Source of the DNA: Sulfuricella sp. | Lineage (GTDB): Bacteria; Pseudomonadota; Gammaproteobacteria; Burkholderiales; Sulfuricellaceae | Reading direction: 5' to 3' | Length of the DNA: 64,000 nucleotides | Assembly: GCA_018336195.1 (NCBI GenBank) | Contig: JAGXQV010000142.1 | Span: 1 to 64,000 of the forward strand | Made by a program: the position numbers and the translations under genes | The notes under the pieces: model-generated | Told to the model about the DNA's origin: nothing | Databases searched by the model: none | What the model saw: only the letters and a program-made list of their open reading frames with translations | In this document: positions 54,746-62,426 of the stretch, in pieces | How positions within the stretch are numbered: position 1 is the stretch's first letter | Layout of the letters: each line of letters opens with the position of its first letter

Positions 54746-57700
54746 ATGCAATTCATCGGACGTGAAGACTGGCTGGCGCGCTTTGAGGAAAGGCGCAACG
54801 CCCCGCAAGGCGGCATCTGGCATATCGTCGGCCAGCCCGGCATCGGCAAAACCACCCTGTTGGGTAAATTCGCCCAACTGTGTGATGAAAAAGGCCATCC
54901 CCACACCCTGCTCGACGTGGCGGACTATGCCCCGGCCAACGGCCTGGAAATCCTGACCGAGCTGGCCCGTTCCGCCCGTCATTTCGATGCCGAAAGCGGC
55001 GGCAAGCGCCTCGGCGAATGGGTTAGCGAAAAAGCCCTGCAATACAAGGACGGCATTGGCGGCGTAGTGGAGCAGGGCGGCAAGCTGATCGACCCGACCG
55101 GCGGCCTGCTTGCCGGAGGAATCAAAAGCCTGCTCGACTTCGGCCTGGGGCTGGCGGGCAACGCCGCGCAAGCCAGCGAACAGGCCGCCGCCGCGCGCCC
55201 GGAACTGTTCCTCGTCGAAGCGCTGGCCGCCGCCGGAAAGAAAAAACCGGTGCTCCTGATCGACACCTGGGAACACCTGCTACGCGCCGATGCCAAGCTG
55301 CAAAGCCGCCTGACGTTCAGCCTCGGCGTACCGCGCGAAGGGATACCCAAATCCCTGGGCATCCTGCCCTGGCTGCACGCCCTGCTCACCTACCTGCAAG
55401 ACAAGGGCTGGCGCATCATCCAGGCCGGGCGCGAAATTCCCCAAACCGCCTCGGAAGACCGCCTGCCGCGCTTCACCCGCGCCGAAATCCTCGAAGCCGC
55501 CCGCGCCCGCTATCGCATCGCCGCCTGCCTGCCCGAACAGCAGGACGACATCGCCGCCATCCTCGCCACACTGTCTTTCGAAGGCAACCCCCTGTGGCTG
55601 CAAGTCGCCTTGAATCTCCTGGAAAACCTCCTCGCCGAAGGCAAAGACCTCGCCCGACTTGCCCGCGACCCGGACGCGCTCCAGCACTGCTTCGAGGAAG
55701 ACGACGCAAGCGACCTGGGCCAGCTATATGGTTACGAACAGGGCCGCTGCAAACTGGCCCTGCTCGGCACAATCACCCGCCACATCGAAGGCATCGAAGA
55801 CCATGCCTGGAAAATCGCCTTGCCGCGCATCCTCGACAAGGGCCTCGTCGCGCAACTCTTTGCGCCGGAGCAGGCCCGCGCGGTCCGGCACAATTTCCAG
55901 ATCGCCGGAGTGTTCCGCAAAAGCGGCGACCAATTCACCCTCCACGAGGAAATTCGCGACTTGTTGCTGGCCTATGCGCGCAGCAAGGGCTGGCTGGATA
56001 GCGAGGAAACCCGCGGCTTGCACGGCAGGTTGTGGGACTATTTGAACCAAACAATCATCGACCGCCTACAGGCTGAATCGGGAAAAACGTTTTCTCTTGA
56101 GGGCGCATCCGATCCAGAAATCGAAAAAGCCCTTCAGACTGCGCCGGATACCCACCTCCCCGTTACCTGGATTGCCGAAGCGGCTTACCACCGGGTGCTC
56201 TCCTACTCGGAACTGGCGGACAAAACCACTTCGCCTGCCGACTTTTGGTCGGCGCTGGGCGGCTCCAGTTCACTTTCCTGGCTGGAGAAATGGCGCATCG
56301 CGAAGTCATTGCCTGACTTGAGTGAATTCCAGGTGCGGGAAATTATGAGAATATTTCTTGAAGAACGCTCCGAATTCAGCAAATTACTCGGAGAGCAAAC
56401 AGCCTTTGCTTTACGTCAAAACCAGTTGGCTGGCGACCATGCCAGCCTGGGCAATATCGAATTTTGGGAAAAGCGGGTACGCGAGCATGGATTGCCCGGT
56501 GATTATTTCGGGTTTCAGCAGGTATTGTCGGAGCAGTTTTCTGAGGTTTACCCGGCACGCATCATCGAATTGGCGGATGCCCTGTTGTCCCGATTTGCCA
56601 CCTCCAACGACCCGGGGGTGCAGGTGCAGTGCGCCAACGCGCTGGTCAACAAAGGCAGGACGCTGGGCGATCATCTCGCCGATCCGCAAGGCGAGGTGGC
56701 AGCTTATGACGACCTGCTGGCGCGCTACGGCGAGTCGGAAAACCCGGAAGTGCAGGTGCTGTGCGCCAAGGCGCTGGTCAACAAAGGCGTGACGCTGGGC
56801 GAGCGTCTCGACAACCCGCAAGGCGAGGTGGCGGTCTATGACCACCTGCTGGCGCGCTACGGCGAGTCGGACAACCCGGAAGTGCAGGTGCTGTGCGCCA
56901 AGGCGCTGGTCTACAAAGGCGTGACGCTGGGCAATCGTCTCGCCGACCCGCAAGGCGAAGTGGCGGCCTATGACGACCTGCTGGCGCGCTACGGCGAGTC
57001 GGACAACCCGGAAGTACAGTTGCAGTGCATCAAGGCGCTGTTCAACAAAGGCGTGACGCTGGTCGAGCGTCTCGCCGACCCGCAAGGCGCGCTGGCGGCC
57101 TATGACGACCTGCTGGCACGCTACGGCGAGTCGGACAACCCGGCAGTGCGGGTGCAGTGCGCCAAAGCGCTGGTCAGCAAAGGCTGGGCGCTGGGCGAGC
57201 GTCTCGCCGACCCGCAAGGCGAAGTGGCGGCCTATGACGACCTGCTGGCGCGCTACGGCGAGTCGGACAACCCGGAAGTGCAGGCGTTGTGCGCCAAGGC
57301 GCTGGCCTACAAAGGCGGGACACTGGGCGAACGTCTTGCCGACCCGCAAGGCGCGCTGGCGGCCTATGACGACCTGCTGGCGTGCTACGGCGAGTCGGAC
57401 AACCCGGAAGTGCAGGCGCAGTGCCTGAGCGGGTTGTCCAATTCCGCCGAGTTGCTGCTGGTGCTGGGCAACGCCGATGAGTCGGTGCGGCGGGCCGAGC
57501 AGGCTTTGTCCCGGCTTGAACAAAACAACCCGAAAGCGGCCATCATGGTTTTCCTGCGCTGGCTGGGGCGTGGCGATGCCGCGCCGGACGAGGTGTTGGC
57601 GGCGATCCACGCCTTGCCGGGAGAAGTGAAATTTAACTGGGGTTGGGACGAAATCCGCCTGGTGGTGGCGCGTTTGGAGGCACCGCGCCAGTGCCTGGGC

Positions 57701-57787
57701 GGGTGTTTTATTGCCTATTTTGAGCAGCACCGCGATGTCGGGCAGTTGGCGGCATGTCTGGCGGCGTGTGCGGCATCGCCCGGATGA
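54746..57787 (+). CDS. STAND-like P-loop ATPase with 44-residue tandem repeats
   Basis: A 1013-residue protein. An N-terminal NTPase has Walker A GQPGIGKTT (residues 29-37) and a Walker B-like LLIDTWE (D173), followed by helical/winged-helix-like regions (about 340-440). From residue 622 to 885 it carries six near-identical 44-residue repeats (consensus DPQGEVAAYDDLLARYGESD), then a degenerate seventh. The repeats look like TPR-type alpha-hairpins. STAND proteins with TPR sensors act as signal-triggered oligomers, some in phage defence. No effector domain is visible; the preceding DUF2235 hydrolase could serve. The stop codon lies in a dispersed repeat. Confidence 0.75.
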   Translation: MQFIGREDWLARFEERRNAPQGGIWHIVGQPGIGKTTLLGKFAQLCDEKGHPHTLLDVADYAPANGLEILTELARSARHFDAESGGKRLGEWVSEKALQYKDGIGGVVEQGGKLIDPTGGLLAGGIKSLLDFGLGLAGNAAQASEQAAAARPELFLVEALAAAGKKKPVLLIDTWEHLLRADAKLQSRLTFSLGVPREGIPKSLGILPWLHALLTYLQDKGWRIIQAGREIPQTASEDRLPRFTRAEILEAARARYRIAACLPEQQDDIAAILATLSFEGNPLWLQVALNLLENLLAEGKDLARLARDPDALQHCFEEDDASDLGQLYGYEQGRCKLALLGTITRHIEGIEDHAWKIALPRILDKGLVAQLFAPEQARAVRHNFQIAGVFRKSGDQFTLHEEIRDLLLAYARSKGWLDSEETRGLHGRLWDYLNQTIIDRLQAESGKTFSLEGASDPEIEKALQTAPDTHLPVTWIAEAAYHRVLSYSELADKTTSPADFWSALGGSSSLSWLEKWRIAKSLPDLSEFQVREIMRIFLEERSEFSKLLGEQTAFALRQNQLAGDHASLGNIEFWEKRVREHGLPGDYFGFQQVLSEQFSEVYPARIIELADALLSRFATSNDPGVQVQCANALVNKGRTLGDHLADPQGEVAAYDDLLARYGESENPEVQVLCAKALVNKGVTLGERLDNPQGEVAVYDHLLARYGESDNPEVQVLCAKALVYKGVTLGNRLADPQGEVAAYDDLLARYGESDNPEVQLQCIKALFNKGVTLVERLADPQGALAAYDDLLARYGESDNPAVRVQCAKALVSKGWALGERLADPQGEVAAYDDLLARYGESDNPEVQALCAKALAYKGGTLGERLADPQGALAAYDDLLACYGESDNPEVQAQCLSGLSNSAELLLVLGNADESVRRAEQALSRLEQNNPKAAIMVFLRWLGRGDAAPDEVLAAIHALPGEVKFNWGWDEIRLVVARLEAPRQCLGGCFIAYFEQHRDVGQLAACLAACAASPG
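56609..57400 (+). repeat. Six tandem in-frame 132-bp repeats
   Basis: Six units of 132 bp within the ATPase gene, each beginning at a codon for the pattern NPEVQVLCAKAL. They are almost identical at DNA level, including synonymous sites (GACCTGCTGGCGCGCTACGG recurs). This indicates recent duplication or gene conversion, and copy number could vary between strains. Confidence 0.9.
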
Positions 57788-57903
57788 AATCCAATGGAAT
57801 CCGGGGCATCCCGCCGAATGGCGGGATGGTTGCGGACGGAATTTGATCCCTGTCCATGCGCCTCGGCGGGCGCTCCCGGATTGCGCTGCGCTTCATCCGG
57901 GCT
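57774..57903. repeat. Dispersed ~130-bp repeat, family C, copy 1
   Basis: Begins CATCGCCCGGATGAAAT and ends CTTCATCCGGGCT, with two internal stems (CCCGGAT/ATCCGGG and CCCGCC/GGCGGG). It matches the copy at 58583-58712 over its whole length with few differences. It overlaps the last codons and stop of the ATPase gene. Confidence 0.8.
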
Positions 57904-57918
57904 TTGATCCTACCCAAG

Positions 57919-57959
57919 TTGATGCAATTTCGCCGGTGGCCTATACTGGTCTCGTATAG
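57919..57959 (+). promoter_or_regulatory. mazEF promoter and operator
   Basis: TTGATG (57919-57924), a 17-base spacer and TATACT (57942-57947) form a good sigma-70 promoter. A perfect inverted repeat, CTATAC-N7-GTATAG (57941-57959), overlaps the -10 box. This is the expected layout for autorepression by the MazE-MazF complex. Confidence 0.6.
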
Positions 57960-57988
57960 ACTTTGTTTCTACATGTGGAGGCCGCCGA

Positions 57989-58231
57989 ATGACCATGCAA
58001 CTTGTAAAGAAATGGGGCAACAGCCCTGCGGTGCGTTTGCCAGCGGCGATCATGGAGGCAGCGCATCTGTCTCTCGACCAGCCTGTCGAGGTTCGCGTGG
58101 AGAACGGACGGGTCATCATCGAGCCGGCGTCGCCGTCCTATTCGCTTGACGATCTGCTGGCGGGCATCACCCCGCAAAACTGCCATGCCGAACAGGGTTT
58201 CGGCACTCCGCAAGGCAAGGAATCGCTCTGA
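57989..58231 (+). CDS. mazE: MazE/PemI-type antitoxin (AbrB-like)
   Basis: An 80-residue antitoxin with an N-terminal AbrB/SpoVT-type DNA-binding domain: MTMQLVKKWGNSPAVRLPAA, then VEVRVENGRVIIEPASP. The C-terminal ~30 residues would bind and block the toxin. GGAGG lies before the start. The second Met (57995) is an alternative start. The stop overlaps the toxin start by one base, giving coupled translation. Confidence 0.88.
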   Translation: MTMQLVKKWGNSPAVRLPAAIMEAAHLSLDQPVEVRVENGRVIIEPASPSYSLDDLLAGITPQNCHAEQGFGTPQGKESL

Positions 58232-58572
58232 TGGCGGCACCCTATGTGCCGGACGAAGGGGATGTCGTCTGGATGAACTTCACGCCGCAAAGCGGCCATG
58301 AGCAGGCGGGGCGCCGACCGGCGGTTGTTCTGAGTCCCAAGGCCTACAACAGTCGTGCCGGATTGCTGGTGTGCGTCCCCATCACCAACCAGATCAAGGG
58401 CTATCCCTTTGAGGTTGTACTTGAAGGCGGCGAAACCACCGGTGCCGCCCTCTCCGACCAAGTGAAAAGCCTGGACTGGCAAGTTCGACAGGCAGAACGC
58501 AAAGGCAGGGCGACGCCCGCCGAAATCGCGGAAATCAAGGCCAAGATCAAGTCGCTGTTGAAACTCGGCTGA
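58231..58572 (+). CDS. mazF: MazF-type endoribonuclease toxin
   Basis: A 113-residue PemK/MazF toxin that cleaves mRNA. Family motifs are YVPDEGDVVWMNFTPQSGHE, QAGRRPAVVLSPKAYN, VCVPITNQIKGYPFEV and the C-terminal QVKSLDWQVRQAERKGRA. It is full length. The module is flanked by two copies of the same ~130-bp repeat. Confidence 0.92.
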   Translation: MAAPYVPDEGDVVWMNFTPQSGHEQAGRRPAVVLSPKAYNSRAGLLVCVPITNQIKGYPFEVVLEGGETTGAALSDQVKSLDWQVRQAERKGRATPAEIAEIKAKIKSLLKLG

Positions 58573-58582
58573 TTCAAGCCGA

Positions 58583-58712
58583 CATCGCCCGGATGAAATG
58601 CAATGGAATCCGGGGCGTCCCACCGAATGGCGGGATGGTTGCGGACGGAAATTGATCCCTGCCCATGCGCTCTGGCGGGCGCTCCCGGATTGCGCTACGC
58701 CGCATCCGGGCT
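58583..58712. repeat. Dispersed ~130-bp repeat, family C, copy 2
   Basis: CATCGCCCGGATGAAAT to CGCATCCGGGCT, in the same orientation as copy 1 at 57774-57903. It starts 11 bases after the mazF stop. Together with copy 1 it brackets mazEF as direct repeats. Confidence 0.8.
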
Positions 58713-58748
58713 ACAAGACTCACCTAAATCAACATAGCCGACAACATC

Positions 58749-58876
58749 GTGGGAGCGGCGCCCTCGCCGCGATTGATGCTTCCGAAGCGGAAGATGGTGG
58801 ATAGGTCGGCGATGTTTCCCTATCCGACGCCGGGCGTTGATGAGCCACCGCATCGTGCCGAGGGCGGCACTCCCAC
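58749..58876. repeat. GTGGGAGCGGCGCCCTCG inverted repeat
   Basis: Arms GTGGGAGCGGCGCCCTCG (58749-58766) and CGAGGGCGGCACTCCCAC (58859-58876) pair over 18 bases with about two mismatches. An inner palindrome (GATAGGTCGGCGATG) lies between. This form of GC-rich dispersed palindrome is common in proteobacteria. The whole gap 58573-58889 consists of this element and repeat C copy 2, with no gene. Confidence 0.6.
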
Positions 58877-58889
58877 AGTTTAGGTCGGC

Positions 58890-60098
58890 CTACTCGTGGC
58901 GCAACGCCTCGATCGGATCGAGCTTGGCGGCGCGGCGCGCCGGCATGTAGCCGAACAGCACCCCGATCCCGGCGGAGAAGCCGAACGCCAGTAAATTGAT
59001 GCCGGCGTTGAACAGGAAGGGCATGTTCAGGAGGGCGGAGAGTCCCCAGCAGGCCAGCGTGGCGAGGGCGATCCCGACCAGTCCACCGAAGGCCGACAGT
59101 ACCACCGCTTCGATGAGAAATTGCCACAGCACTTCGTGGGCGAGTGCGCCGATGGCCAGCCGAATGCCGATTTCGCGGGTGCGCTCGGTGACCGACACCA
59201 GCATGATGTTCATGATGCCGATGCCGCCCACCAGCAGGCTGACGGCGGCGACCGCGCCGAGCAGGCTGGTCATGGTGCGGATGGTGCCGGAGAGGATCTC
59301 GGCGATCTGCTTGGTGTCCATGAGGTTGAAGTTATCCTCCTCGCTTTCCCCGAGCTTGCGCCGTTCGTGCATCAGGAGGCGGATCTGCTCCATCGCCGGG
59401 GCGGCCGAAACGCCTTCCCGCAACGAGATCATCAGGGTGGAAATGTCGAGGTTGCCGGTGATGCGCCGCTGCACGGTGCGTAGCGGCATCAACACCACGT
59501 CGTCCTGGTCCATGCCCATCGCGCCCTGCCCCTTGGAACCCAGCAGGCCGATCACTTCGCAACTGAAATTCTTGACGCGGATGGCTTCGCCGATGGGCGT
59601 GCGCGCCCCGAACAACTGTTTGCGCACGGTGTTGCCGATCACGCACACCGCCTTGCCGGCGCGCTCCTCTTCATCCGAAAAATCGCGTCCGGCGGCGAGG
59701 TGCCAGTTGCCGGCGATGAAATAGCCGTTGGTCGAACCGTTGACGACGGATGACCAATTTTGACCGCCGGCGACCAGGGTGATGCGGCTGCCGACCACCG
59801 GGGCCACGGCGTTGATGGCGGTAATCTGGTTTTGCAGGGCTTCCACGTCGGCGCTACGGAAATTCATGGCACCGGCACTGTCGCGCCCCGGCCCGAGTTG
59901 CTGGCCGGGACGCAGCAGCAGCAGGTTGCTGCCGAGGCTGGAGATTTGGTCGGAAACCATGCGGGTGGCGCCGTTGCCCAGCGTCACCATGGTGATAACG
60001 GCGGCCACGCCGATAACGATGCCCAGCACGGTGAGGAAGGAGCGCATCAGGTTGCGGCGGATTTCGCGCAGGGCGAGCAGGAGGGCGTTGAGCAGCAT
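58890..60098 (-). CDS. MacB-like ABC transporter permease (split)
   Basis: A 402-residue permease of the MacB/FtsX family. It starts MLLNALLLALREIRRNLMRS with the first membrane helix at LTVLGIVIGVAAVITMVTLG. A large periplasmic domain (about 50-275) follows, then three C-terminal helices (AVAAVSLLVGGIGIMNIMLV, SVTERTREIGIRLAIGA). It lacks the fused ATPase of E. coli MacB, which is separately encoded at 60238. A longer in-frame extension was rejected because it would be translated from repeat DNA. Confidence 0.88.
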   Translation of the reverse strand: MLLNALLLALREIRRNLMRSFLTVLGIVIGVAAVITMVTLGNGATRMVSDQISSLGSNLLLLRPGQQLGPGRDSAGAMNFRSADVEALQNQITAINAVAPVVGSRITLVAGGQNWSSVVNGSTNGYFIAGNWHLAAGRDFSDEEERAGKAVCVIGNTVRKQLFGARTPIGEAIRVKNFSCEVIGLLGSKGQGAMGMDQDDVVLMPLRTVQRRITGNLDISTLMISLREGVSAAPAMEQIRLLMHERRKLGESEEDNFNLMDTKQIAEILSGTIRTMTSLLGAVAAVSLLVGGIGIMNIMLVSVTERTREIGIRLAIGALAHEVLWQFLIEAVVLSAFGGLVGIALATLACWGLSALLNMPFLFNAGINLLAFGFSAGIGVLFGYMPARRAAKLDPIEALRHE

Positions 60099-60112
60099 GG
60101 TGTCAGTGTTCC

Positions 60113-60270
60113 CTAAGCCGGACGAGCCGGAGCCAAACGAGGTAATGGGTAATGAGTGATGGGTAATGGGAGGGTGGTTTTCATCACCCATTCCCCATCA
60201 CCCATTACCGCAACGTTCAACTTAAAACTCATTTTTGTCATGGTTTGACATCATTTGACGGAGAGAGACT
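60113..60270. repeat. Dispersed repeat, family A, copy 2
   Basis: Starts CCTAAGCCGGACGAGCCGGA, contains TAATGAGTGATGGGTAATGG and its inverse CCCATTCCCCATCACCCATT, then TGTCATGGTTTGACATCAT and GAGACTAATA. It matches the element at 45959-46122 in order and spacing. It lies between the ATPase and permease genes and encodes the last ~10 codons and stop of the ATPase. Confidence 0.75.
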
Positions 60271-60966
60271 AATACTGTCGCTGGCCACCAGCCCATCGAC
60301 AAAGCGGATGGTGCGCCCGGCATAGGCGGCCATTTCCGGTTCGTGAGTGACCATCAACACGGTGATGCCCTGTTCGCGGTTGAGGGTGGCGAGCAGCTCC
60401 ATGATTTCGTGGCTACGGGTGGTGTCGAGATTGCCGGTCGGCTCGTCGGCGAGCAGCACCAGCGGGTGGGTGACGATGGCGCGGGCGATGGCGACGCGCT
60501 GCAATTGACCACCCGATAGTTCAGCCGGGGTGTGGCGCTCCCAGCCGGTCAGTCCGACCCGCGCCAGCGCTTCCTGAGCGGCACGGTGGCGGGCGGCGGA
60601 ATCGGCACCGCGATACAGCAGGGGCAATTCGACGTTTTCCTGTGCCGAAGTGCGCGCCAACAGGTTGAAACCCTGAAACACGAAGCCCAGGCAGTGGCGG
60701 CGCAACAGGGCGCGCTGGTCGGGCGAGAGGGTTTCCACTGCCACCCCGCGAAACAGGTAGGAGCCGGCGCTGGGCGTGTCCAGGCAGCCGAGGATGTTGA
60801 GCGCGGTGGATTTCCCCGAGCCGCTCGGCCCCATGATGGCGGTGAATTCGCCCTGGGCGATGGTCACGTCCACCCCGCGCAACGCCTGAAACGCCGCCTG
60901 TCCCTGGCCGTAGGTCTTGGTCACGGCGCGTAGCTCGATCAGCGGCGGGGCACTGCCATCACTCAT
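60238..60966 (-). CDS. MacB-like ABC transporter ATP-binding protein (split)
   Basis: A 242-residue ATPase. Walker A GPSGSGKST, the signature LSGGQLQRVAIARAI and Walker B VLLADEPTGNLD are all present. With the MacA-like adaptor and the permease it would form a tripartite pump for macrolides, lipoproteins or toxins. ATG 60966 overlaps the MacA stop as ATGA. The C-terminal DSISLSPSNDVKP derives from repeat sequence. Confidence 0.92.
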   Translation of the reverse strand: MSDGSAPPLIELRAVTKTYGQGQAAFQALRGVDVTIAQGEFTAIMGPSGSGKSTALNILGCLDTPSAGSYLFRGVAVETLSPDQRALLRRHCLGFVFQGFNLLARTSAQENVELPLLYRGADSAARHRAAQEALARVGLTGWERHTPAELSGGQLQRVAIARAIVTHPLVLLADEPTGNLDTTRSHEIMELLATLNREQGITVLMVTHEPEMAAYAGRTIRFVDGLVASDSISLSPSNDVKP

Positions 60967-62240
60967 TTCCGCGTTTCCTGGTATTCGGTAATCACTGGCG
61001 TGCCGGGTTTCAGGTCGCCCTCCAGGATTTCCGTGTGGCGTCCGTTGCTCACCCCGCTCTTGACCGGCACGGCGAGCGGCTGGCCGTCGCGCAACACCCA
61101 CACTTGCGGGGTGCTGCCGCTGGGCGCTACGTTGGGGCGCTGGCGGGGCTTGGGCGGGCGCGGCAACAGGCTGGCGACCAGGCTTTCCGATTTGGGCTGT
61201 TCGACTTGCGGCGGCGTGAAGCGCAACGCGGCATTCGGCACCATCAGGGCTTTTTCGCGGTTGGCGGTGATGATTTCCGCCGTGGCGGTCATGCCGGGCC
61301 GCAAGGCCAGATCGTCGTTGGCGACCTTGAGGATGGTTTTGTAGGTGACCACGTTGTCGGTGGTGGTCGAACCCATTCCAACCCGCATGATGGTTGCCGG
61401 AAAGCGCCGCTTCGGCCATGCCGAGACGCTGAAACTGGCGGGCTGGCCGAGTTGGACGGTGCTCACGTCGGCTTCGTCGACCTTGATCTGCAATTCCATG
61501 CGCTTGAGGTTTTCCGCAAGGACGAACAGGGTCGGGGTGGTCATCGCCGCCACCAGCGTCTGGCCCGGCTCGACCTTGCGGGTGAGCACCACCCCGTCCA
61601 CCGGCGAGCGGATCACCGCCTTGCGAATGTTGGTCTCGTCCGATTTCAGGGTGGCGCGCGCCTGCGCCACCGCCGCCTCGGCGCTGGCTTGGTTGGCGAC
61701 GGCGCGCAGCAGTGCGGCTTCGGCCGCGTCCAGTTCGGTTTGCGCGGGAGCCTTGCCGCCGGATAGTTCGGCGACGTGCTTGAAACGCGCCAGATTGGCG
61801 CGGGTTTCGGCAAGCGTGGCTTGCGCCTGTGCCACCGAGGCTTCGGCAGCCGCTACCGCTGCACGCGAGCGGGCCACCTGGTCGAGCAGCTTGGAGGTGT
61901 CGAGGCGCGCCAATACCTGGCCCTGGCTGACCCGGTCGTTTTCTTCGACCAGCACGTCTTCCAGAACTCCCGACAACTCGCTGCCGACATCCACCGACTT
62001 GGTCGGTTGCAGCGTGCCGGTCGCGGAAACCGTCACCACCAGCTTGCCGCTGCCGGCCTCCTCGGTGACATATTGTCCCGCCGTCGTCTTGCCGCCCGAC
62101 GCGCTCAGCCACAGCACGCCGCCACCCAGCACCAGCAGGCCGAGCGCCGCTCCCAGCCGGCGGCGGAGCTTGCCGGAGCCTTTTCCGGCCTGGAGATAAT
62201 CGGGCAGGGCGGGCGTAGCGGGATTGTCGGATTGGCTCAT
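60963..62240 (-). CDS. macA: Periplasmic adaptor subunit of a MacA-type efflux system
   Basis: A 425-residue membrane-fusion protein. An N-terminal membrane anchor (LGAALGLLVLGGGVLWLSA) is followed by biotinyl/lipoyl halves (VSATGTLQPTKSVDVGSELS, VIRSPVDGVVLTRKVEPGQT) and a long alpha-hairpin (about 100-180). A beta-barrel and membrane-proximal domain complete it. It links the MacB-type permease to an outer-membrane channel; the NodT-type gene lies directly upstream in the same direction. Confidence 0.92.
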   Translation of the reverse strand: MSQSDNPATPALPDYLQAGKGSGKLRRRLGAALGLLVLGGGVLWLSASGGKTTAGQYVTEEAGSGKLVVTVSATGTLQPTKSVDVGSELSGVLEDVLVEENDRVSQGQVLARLDTSKLLDQVARSRAAVAAAEASVAQAQATLAETRANLARFKHVAELSGGKAPAQTELDAAEAALLRAVANQASAEAAVAQARATLKSDETNIRKAVIRSPVDGVVLTRKVEPGQTLVAAMTTPTLFVLAENLKRMELQIKVDEADVSTVQLGQPASFSVSAWPKRRFPATIMRVGMGSTTTDNVVTYKTILKVANDDLALRPGMTATAEIITANREKALMVPNAALRFTPPQVEQPKSESLVASLLPRPPKPRQRPNVAPSGSTPQVWVLRDGQPLAVPVKSGVSNGRHTEILEGDLKPGTPVITEYQETRK

Positions 62241-62260
62241 TTGCGGTTCCTTATTGATCG

Positions 62261-62426
62261 GTGATGAGGGAGGCGTGATGGGTAATGGGAAAATCCTGCT
62301 CTTGCCCCGAATAGCGCCGTAGGCCGGGGTAAGTGCGCGAATCCCGGCAAAGGCGACATTTCAGCGGCGATGCTGGGGTTCGTCCCTCACCCCAGCCTAC
62401 GCGATTACGATAATTTCCACCGCCCA
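62261..62426. repeat. Dispersed palindrome between macA and the NodT-type gene
   Basis: GTGATGAGGGAGGCGTGATG and GGTAATGGG resemble the inner arm of repeat family A. A further inverted pair, GTAGGCCGGGGTAAG (62319-62333) and CTCACCCCAGCCTAC (62386-62400), matches with two differences. The 186-base gap holds no gene, and its palindromes may slow co-transcription of the outer-membrane gene and macA. Confidence 0.55.

Noticed and set aside
56609-57400. Regularly spaced repeats as a CRISPR array
   Set aside because: They are contiguous 132-bp in-frame coding repeats without unique spacers.
60967-62112. Large N-terminal extension of the MacB-type ATPase
   Set aside because: It lies wholly antiparallel in frame to macA coding sequence, is Arg/Gly-rich, and the true ATPase start at 60966 overlaps the macA stop as ATGA.
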